Assembly (NCBI RefSeq): GCF_001189415.1
Contig: NZ_JPSQ01000038.1
Span: 1-5,782 of the forward strand
DNA from: Candidatus Phytoplasma phoenicium
GTDB lineage: Bacteria > Bacillota_I > Bacilli_A > Acholeplasmatales > Acholeplasmataceae
Length of the DNA stretch: 5,782 nt
Direction: 5' to 3'
The notes beneath the pieces were generated by a model, which worked only from the letters and a program-made list of their open reading frames with translations, did no database searches and was not told the DNA's origin. The position numbers were made by a program, and so were the translations under genes. Each line of letters begins with the position of its first letter. The first letter of the stretch is position 1. This document shows, in pieces, positions 1 through 5,782 of the stretch.

Positions 1-112
1 ATATAAAGACCACTCAATAAAATTATTTGAGAAAATTATTTATTTATGGGAATATTTTTAGATGTATTAAAATCAATTTTCGAATAAAATTATATTAAGA
101 GATGATAATTAA
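1..112. other. Gene-free AT-rich stretch after the ABC operon
   Basis: I can support no gene here. After the transporter stop the minus strand has a six-pair, A-T-only hairpin (AATTTT / AAAATT arms, 75-91) with a five-base loop and no proper T-run, at best a weak terminator. A second inverted repeat, CTCAA / TTGAG at 13-31, has a G-C-containing stem but also no T-run. A 13-codon plus-strand frame from 46 to 87 is too short and lacks supporting context. The true end of the transporter transcript may lie beyond the left edge. Confidence 0.5.
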
Positions 113-1891
113 TTATTTTTGAAACTGACTTATATAAAGATTATAATAAAAACCTTTTTGTTTTAATAATTCTTGGTGTTTGCCTTGTTCTACAATAACA
201 CCATTTTGTAAAACTACAATAAGATCAGCATTAACAATAGTAGATAAACGATGTGCAATTACAAAAGCTGTTTTTTGTTGTAATAATTTTTGAATAGATT
301 GTTGTAAAATTTTTTCCATGCGTATATCAATTGTAGAAGTAGCTTCGTCTAAAATTAAAATAGAAGGATCATGTAATAAAGTACGTGTAATCGTAATTAA
401 TTGTTTTTCTCCTTGAGATAAATTATCTAATTCATCACCGATCACTGTTTGATATCGATCTTTTTTGGCCATAATTAAATCATGAATTTTGGTTTGTTGA
501 GCTGCAGCGATTATTTGCTCATAAGTTTTATTATGATTGCCATAACGTAAATTCTCTAAAATAGTACCTTGAAATAACCAAATATCTTGAAACACAATTC
601 CTAAAATTGATCTTAAATGATGACGAGAAATTTTCTTAATATCGATACCATCAATAAGAATAGTACCTTTTTGAATTTCATAAAAACGTGCTAATAAATT
701 AATTAAAGTTGTTTTACCAGAACCTGTAGAACCAACAATAGCTACAGTTTGTTGAGGTTGAACTACTAAATTCATATCTTTAATAATCCATTGATTTTTA
801 TAATAACCAAAAGATACATTAGAAAAAACAACATGTCCCTGTAATTGTGTCGATGTCAAAAGCACGAGTTCTTCTACTTCTTCTATTTCTTCCATTTCAC
901 TTAAAAAAGTAAAAATACGATTAGATGCTGCTTTGGTCGATTGTAAAATCACAAAAATTTGACTCAAATCATTGATAGGATTACCTAAACGCCAAACATA
1001 TTGAATAAAAGCTTGAAACATTCCTACTTGAATAGTCACAAAACCTAATTTACTTAGCAAAGGATTTAACTCCGATTGAGTCAAAGAAATACCTAAAACT
1101 AACATGATTAATAAAAGAATATAAGTAAAAGAATTGACAATGGGAACTACTAAACCTGACAAAAAATTAGATTTAAAAATAGTATTGGTTAAATCATGAT
1201 TTAAATTTCGAAACTCTTCGATCATATGACATTGTTGATTATATAAAAGAATCTCTTTATGACCAGTGTATTTTTCTTGTAAAAAACCGTTACATTCTCC
1301 GCTTTTTTCAAATCTTTCAATAAACACACTACGTGACTTACGATTAATAATAAAAATAGTAATCAAAGACATAGGAATTAATAAACAAACTACCATACCT
1401 AAACGCCAATTAACCCAAAACATTAACATTGATAACATCCAAATATTAAAAAACGACGCTATTAAAGTGGCACAAGATTGTTGAAGACCATTAACTAATA
1501 CTTCAATATCCTGTGTCATCCGACTCATAATATTACCTACTGTATTTTGATCAAAATATTTAATAGATAATTTATGAATTTTTTGTTGCATTTCAGCGCG
1601 TATTTCTTTAATAGCGGAATGTATAGAAGTAATAAGCAACCTATTATAAATAAATTTAATTAATGTGCACATTACATATAATAATAAATTGATACTTAAA
1701 AAAATCAACATATAATGCATATATGTGTCATAAATTTGACTTTTAGGAGGATTTGCATGAATATAACCAATAATATATTCACCTTCAAACAAAGGAATAA
1801 AAGCAGAAATAGCAGAAAAAATCCAAATTAAAACAAAACTTATCGCTAATTTACTTTTAAAAGGTTTTAAATAATATGTTAAATTTTTCAT
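113..1891 (-). CDS. ABC exporter half-transporter (MdlB-like), subunit with the catalytic Walker B
   Basis: This 592-residue protein is a membrane domain fused to an ATPase domain, the usual length for a type IV ABC exporter half (multidrug/lipid/peptide class, often annotated mdlB). Six hydrophobic segments lie near residues 13-35, 57-81, 140-160, 164-183, 245-268 and 282-300. An acidic linker follows near 331-343. The nucleotide domain has an A-loop tyrosine near Y363, Walker A GSTGSGKTT at 387-395, Q-loop Q435, signature LSQGE at 491-495, Walker B ILILDE at 511-516 with catalytic E516, D-loop STID at 519-522 and H-loop H547. The signature is non-canonical, whereas Walker B and the H-loop are intact, the reverse of the partner encoded just upstream. 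It should act in the cytoplasmic membrane as half of a heterodimer. The start is supported by an AAAGGA ribosome site nine bases upstream. The substrate cannot be told from sequence; family assignment is firm, drug export is only a guess. Confidence 0.95.
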   Translation of the reverse strand: MKNLTYYLKPFKSKLAISFVLIWIFSAISAFIPLFEGEYIIGYIHANPPKSQIYDTYMHYMLIFLSINLLLYVMCTLIKFIYNRLLITSIHSAIKEIRAEMQQKIHKLSIKYFDQNTVGNIMSRMTQDIEVLVNGLQQSCATLIASFFNIWMLSMLMFWVNWRLGMVVCLLIPMSLITIFIINRKSRSVFIERFEKSGECNGFLQEKYTGHKEILLYNQQCHMIEEFRNLNHDLTNTIFKSNFLSGLVVPIVNSFTYILLLIMLVLGISLTQSELNPLLSKLGFVTIQVGMFQAFIQYVWRLGNPINDLSQIFVILQSTKAASNRIFTFLSEMEEIEEVEELVLLTSTQLQGHVVFSNVSFGYYKNQWIIKDMNLVVQPQQTVAIVGSTGSGKTTLINLLARFYEIQKGTILIDGIDIKKISRHHLRSILGIVFQDIWLFQGTILENLRYGNHNKTYEQIIAAAQQTKIHDLIMAKKDRYQTVIGDELDNLSQGEKQLITITRTLLHDPSILILDEATSTIDIRMEKILQQSIQKLLQQKTAFVIAHRLSTIVNADLIVVLQNGVIVEQGKHQELLKQKGFYYNLYISQFQK

Positions 1892-1893
1892 AT

Positions 1894-3624
1894 TTATAGT
1901 TCCTTTGAAACCTGTTGCGCAGCAACAATTTTTTGATAAATTTCACAACTCTCAAGTAATTGTTGATGTCGGCCTTTCGCTACTATTTTCCCTTGATCTA
2001 AAACAATAATTTGATCCGCATTTAATATAGAAGTTATTCTTTGTGCCACAATAAAAACAATCACATCTTTTTTAAATTCAAAAAAAGATTTTCTAATAGC
2101 AAAATCTGTTTGATAATCTAAAGCAGAAAAAGAGTCATCAAAAATATAAATATCAGGTTCCTTTAAAAAAGCCCTAGTAATCGACAACCTTTGTTTTTGT
2201 CCACCTGACAAATTAGCACCTAATTCACTAACAGGTTCTTGTAATTGATTATTTTTGTTTTGAATAAAATCATAAGATTGAGAAAGACGAGCTTTTTCCC
2301 ACATTTGAGTTTCCTTCGCGTTTTTATCGCCAAACAATAAATTACTAAAAATAGTTCCTTTGAATAAAATATTTTTTTGCGACACAAAACTAATTTTGTC
2401 TCTTAACAAAAATAAATCATAATTTTTAATATCAATCCCGTTCATTTCGATCACTCCTTGTGTCGGATCTATTAAACGAGGGATTAAATTAATAAAAGTG
2501 GTTTTTCCTGCGCCTGTCGAACCAACTAAAGCAACTACTTCACCACTACGTACTTGAAAATTAATATTTTGAATAATAGGTGTTTTTGGAGAATTATACG
2601 TAAAAGACACATTTTTAAAAGCTAAATTATTAATTTTACCCAACAAGGGTCTTTTAGACATAGGATGATTTTGTAAAGATGGTTTTTTTTGTAATAATTT
2701 TTCGATTTTATCCATAAACACAAGTGTTTTAGGAAACATCGTAAATAACAGTAAAAAATTTAAAATAGAAAATAACAAATGATACTGTAAATTAATAAAA
2801 TTATATAATTTACTTAAATCCAAAAGAAATTCTTTTGTCATCATGAGATGAACACTAAAACCAATTGTAAAAAGAATTGATGTATTTAAGAGAAAATAAA
2901 AAAAAGGTTCAATCGACAATACTGATAAAAATAACTTCACAATTAAATTACGATAATGAAAATTAATATCATCAAATTGTTTTTTTTCAAACTGGATTTG
3001 ATTCAAGCTACGGATAACTTTCGTACCAATAACATTTTCTCTAATTTTATTATTCATTTTTTCTAATTGTTGATGTTGTGCTAAAGATAAAAGATAATTT
3101 TTACGCATCACAAAAAACAATATTAAAACAAAAAAAGGAACTAAAATAAAAATATTATAAGACAACGTAGGAGAAATGTAATACATCAAACTTAAACTAA
3201 TAATTAACATAATAGGAGAAATAATAACGGCCCTATAAAAAGTAGTCATAAAATTAATAATTTGATGTACACTAAAAGTAGTTTGATTCATCACATTAGA
3301 AACCCCTAAGGTTTGCATATCAATAATAGATAAAGTTTGTACTTTTTTAAAAATATCAATGCTTAAATCTCGAAAAACCAAAGAAGACAACTTAGCTGTG
3401 CAAAAATTAATAATTAAATTCCCGCAAATAGCTAAAATTACTATTAATAACAACCACCATACTAAAGGAAAAAGAGTTGTATCATAACTACTTTTTCGAT
3501 CAAAAAGACGTTTACCAATATAAAAAGGAATAATAATTTCGCCACCGGCTACCAAAAAAATAGATAAAATCTTCAATAAAATAAACTTTTTATATTTAAA
3601 AATATATTTAAAAATTAATTTCAT
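1894..3624 (-). CDS. ABC exporter half-transporter (MdlB-like), subunit with degenerate Walker B and H-loop
   Basis: This 576-residue ABC exporter half is the first gene of the transporter pair. Hydrophobic segments lie near residues 13-37, 52-75, 131-150, 154-173, 238-260 and 273-295. A basic linker (about 306-330) leads to the ATPase domain: A-loop Y343, Walker A GSTGAGKTT at 368-376, Q-loop Q416, canonical signature LSGGQ at 472-476, Walker B ending in D496-D497, and VAQR at 526-529. Aspartate D497 replaces the catalytic glutamate and Q528 replaces the switch histidine, so its own ATP site should hydrolyse poorly. Its intact signature would complete the active site of the partner. The stop lies two bases before the partner's start, so both are probably made from one mRNA. 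The ATG at 3624 has only a weak ribosome site (AAAAGA), and no in-frame ATG, GTG or TTG lies nearby upstream although the frame is open. Substrate unknown; family call firm. Confidence 0.95.
   Translation of the reverse strand: MKLIFKYIFKYKKFILLKILSIFLVAGGEIIIPFYIGKRLFDRKSSYDTTLFPLVWWLLLIVILAICGNLIINFCTAKLSSLVFRDLSIDIFKKVQTLSIIDMQTLGVSNVMNQTTFSVHQIINFMTTFYRAVIISPIMLIISLSLMYYISPTLSYNIFILVPFFVLILFFVMRKNYLLSLAQHQQLEKMNNKIRENVIGTKVIRSLNQIQFEKKQFDDINFHYRNLIVKLFLSVLSIEPFFYFLLNTSILFTIGFSVHLMMTKEFLLDLSKLYNFINLQYHLLFSILNFLLLFTMFPKTLVFMDKIEKLLQKKPSLQNHPMSKRPLLGKINNLAFKNVSFTYNSPKTPIIQNINFQVRSGEVVALVGSTGAGKTTFINLIPRLIDPTQGVIEMNGIDIKNYDLFLLRDKISFVSQKNILFKGTIFSNLLFGDKNAKETQMWEKARLSQSYDFIQNKNNQLQEPVSELGANLSGGQKQRLSITRAFLKEPDIYIFDDSFSALDYQTDFAIRKSFFEFKKDVIVFIVAQRITSILNADQIIVLDQGKIVAKGRHQQLLESCEIYQKIVAAQQVSKEL
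1901..1906 (-). promoter_or_regulatory. Ribosome binding site of the second ABC gene, inside the end of the first
   Basis: AAAGGA on the minus strand lies nine bases before the ATG at 1891 and is contained within the last sense codons (Ser-Lys-Glu-Leu) of the upstream transporter gene, whose stop is at 1894-1896. With only two bases between stop and start, translational coupling is likely, which would keep the two halves of the exporter at equal amounts. The site supports ATG at 1891 as the true start. Confidence 0.8.
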
Positions 3625-3626
3625 AA

Positions 3627-3664
3627 CTATTCTTTTACAAACACCAAAAAAATATTTCCTTTCT
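3627..3664 (-). other. Strong ribosome site and six-codon mini-ORF in the ABC operon leader (possible leader peptide)
   Basis: Between the putative promoter and the transporter start, the minus strand carries AGAAAGGA (3657-3664), the best Shine-Dalgarno sequence in this spacer. It stands 32 bases before the transporter ATG, too far to serve it. Nine bases after it is a TTG (3645-3647), followed by GTG, opening the frame MVFVKE and a TAG at 3627-3629. The stop is two bases before the ATG at 3624, so ribosomes finishing the mini-ORF could restart on the transporter gene, whose own ribosome site is weak. I see no clear attenuator hairpin. Translation of so short a frame is unproven and it may be chance. 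Confidence 0.25.
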
Positions 3665-3741
3665 ATTATTTGAAAAATAAAAACGAAACTTAAATTTATT
3701 ACTTATCTTTATTTCTTATTAATAATACCTTTTATGTAGAT

Positions 3742-3770
3742 ATTATAATATTTTTTTTATTTTTCATAAA
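3742..3770 (-). promoter_or_regulatory. Possible promoter of the ABC transporter operon
   Basis: On the minus strand a perfect TATAAT (3742-3747) follows TTTATG (3765-3770) with a 17-base spacer. The -35 match to TTGACA is poor (three of six), and in such AT-rich DNA TATAAT occurs often by chance. Placement argues for it: it lies just after the groEL terminator and upstream of the first transporter gene, giving a leader of about 110 bases. The -10 sits inside the 12-base perfect palindrome ATATTATAATAT (3740-3751), so a TATAAT is also readable on the plus strand, where no gene follows. Confidence 0.4.
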
Positions 3771-3784
3771 TAAAAATTATATTT

Positions 3785-3853
3785 AAAGAAAAAAAAGTTA
3801 ATTTATAACTACTCTTTTTGAAAATCAAAAAATTTCGTTTATAAATTAACTTT
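3785..3853 (-). terminator. Intrinsic terminator of the groES-groEL operon
   Basis: On the minus strand, four bases after the groEL stop, the 15-base arm AAAGTTAATTTATAA (3839-3853) pairs perfectly with 3794-3808. The transcript then continues as TTTTTCTTT (3785-3793), so with the last arm bases there is a run of eight U. The 30-base loop holds a second hairpin, TTTTTGA / TCAAAAA (3825-3831 with 3815-3821, three-base loop), making a nested structure. The stem is almost all A-T, offset by its length, which is common in very AT-rich genomes. It ends the chaperonin unit and makes an independent promoter for the transporter genes likely. On the plus strand the arm is followed only by TAAAATTA, so it is not an equally good bidirectional terminator. 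Confidence 0.85.
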
Positions 3854-3857
3854 AAAA

Positions 3858-5537
<1,680 letters not shown>

Positions 5538-5538
5538 T

Positions 5539-5578
5539 TAATTGAAAAAAATTCTCAATTATAACATTTAAATTGTTA
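5539..5578 (-). repeat. Two adjacent inverted repeats in the groES-groEL spacer, with a TATAAT at their junction
   Basis: Three bases after the groES stop, the minus strand has an imperfect 17-base palindrome (5562-5578, TAACA/TGTTA arms plus two inner pairs, one A-A mismatch). It is directly followed by a hairpin (5539-5561) of ten pairs, including one G-U, around a three-base loop (TAATTGAGAA / TTTTCAATTA). A perfect TATAAT (5558-5563) spans the junction, but no good -35 is seen 16-18 bases upstream. The T-run lies inside the second hairpin and not after it, so this is a poor terminator. It may be an mRNA stability or processing element, or an operator, or chance in AT-rich DNA. Confidence 0.4.
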
Positions 5579-5581
5579 AAT

Positions 5582-5782
5582 TTATTTTTCTACATCTAAA
5601 ATAGCTAAAATATCTTCATATTTAATAATTAAATATTCTTTATTATCTAATTTAATTTTAGTTCCTGAATAACTTTTATAAACAACTTGTTGTTGAGGTT
5701 TAATTTCAGTTACTTTTGGACCACAATTTACTACAATACCTATAGAATCTTTATTTTGATCTTCTGTAGTTAAATAAATCCC
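5582..5782 (-). CDS. groES: Co-chaperonin GroES (Cpn10), C-terminal part; start lies beyond the window edge
   Basis: Reading leftward from base 5782 gives 66 codons and a TAA stop. The visible protein begins GIYLTTED, matching the end of the GroES mobile loop; Ile-Tyr-Leu stands where E. coli has the GroEL-contacting Ile25-Val26-Leu27. It continues with GIVVNCGPKV, VVYKSYSGTKI and EYLIIKYEDILAIL, the last matching the ending EYLILRESDILAV of B. subtilis GroES. About 23 to 25 N-terminal residues, including the start and most of the mobile loop, are outside the window. Compared with remembered E. coli and B. subtilis GroES, the stretch between GPK and VVY is about nine residues shorter, where the roof beta-hairpin of the dome normally sits. 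It caps the GroEL ring and is presumably co-transcribed with groEL. Identification rests on sequence plus its place before groEL; it is partial because of the window edge, not broken. Confidence 0.93.
   Translation of the reverse strand, partial: GIYLTTEDQNKDSIGIVVNCGPKVTEIKPQQQVVYKSYSGTKIKLDNKEYLIIKYEDILAILDVEK

Noticed and set aside
13..31. CTCAA/TTGAG inverted repeat as a terminator
   Set aside because: The stem is only five continuous pairs and is not followed by a T-run on either strand; kept only as a remark.
46..87. 13-codon plus-strand frame (MGIFLDVLKSIFE) in the left-edge spacer
   Set aside because: Too short, with a stop close upstream in frame and no ribosome site such as AAAGGAG; expected by chance.
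1266..1484. 72-codon plus-strand open frame
   Set aside because: It lies wholly inside the membrane-domain part of a well-supported ABC gene on the other strand, has no ribosome site and shows no recognisable protein character; it is an antisense shadow.
113..3624. ABC pair as a bacteriocin/peptide exporter with processing peptidase (C39 type)
   Set aside because: Both proteins start directly with the first membrane segment; there is no N-terminal peptidase domain and no precursor peptide gene nearby.

Overview
The window looks like a stretch of a very AT-rich, reduced bacterial chromosome. All features I can support lie on the minus strand, so the order of transcription runs from high to low coordinates: groES (entering from beyond the right edge), groEL, then two ABC half-transporter genes. 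The best guess for the host is a phytoplasma (Acholeplasmatales). The reasons are AT-dominated codons and nearly pure-AT spacers, TAA as the stop of all four genes, and proteins that resemble Gram-positive/mollicute families. All ten tryptophans of the two transporters must be TGG, because the genes are open under the standard code; Mycoplasma/Spiroplasma-type UGA=Trp usage is therefore not seen. The assignment is an inference; another AT-rich bacterium with the standard code cannot be excluded.

Right part (5782 to about 3785): a chaperonin operon. The visible C-terminal 66 codons of GroES end at 5582. A 92-base spacer with two adjacent inverted repeats follows, then a complete 543-residue GroEL (5489 to 3858) with all ATPase landmarks. 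Four bases after the groEL stop begins a 15-bp perfect hairpin with a T-tract, a convincing intrinsic terminator that separates the chaperonin unit from the transporters. The chaperonin pair has deviations: no Gly-Gly-Met tail and charged/polar changes in the apical groove of GroEL, and a roof hairpin about nine residues shorter in GroES.

Middle (about 3785 to 3625): a short AT-rich spacer with a plausible promoter for the transporter operon and a leader of roughly 110 bases. In the leader the only strong Shine-Dalgarno sequence faces a six-codon reading frame rather than the transporter start.

Left part (3624 to 113): two full-length ABC exporter half-subunits, two bases apart and probably translationally coupled. 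The first has a canonical signature but a degenerate Walker B/H-loop; the second has a canonical Walker B/H-loop but a degenerate signature. Together they would make an asymmetric heterodimer with one consensus and one degenerate ATP site, as in the BmrCD, LmrCD and TM287/288 class. Bases 1 to 112 hold no gene I can support. I see no mobile element, CRISPR array, tRNA or rRNA, and no wholly new system; the interest lies in the chaperonin deviations and in the small regulatory structures.
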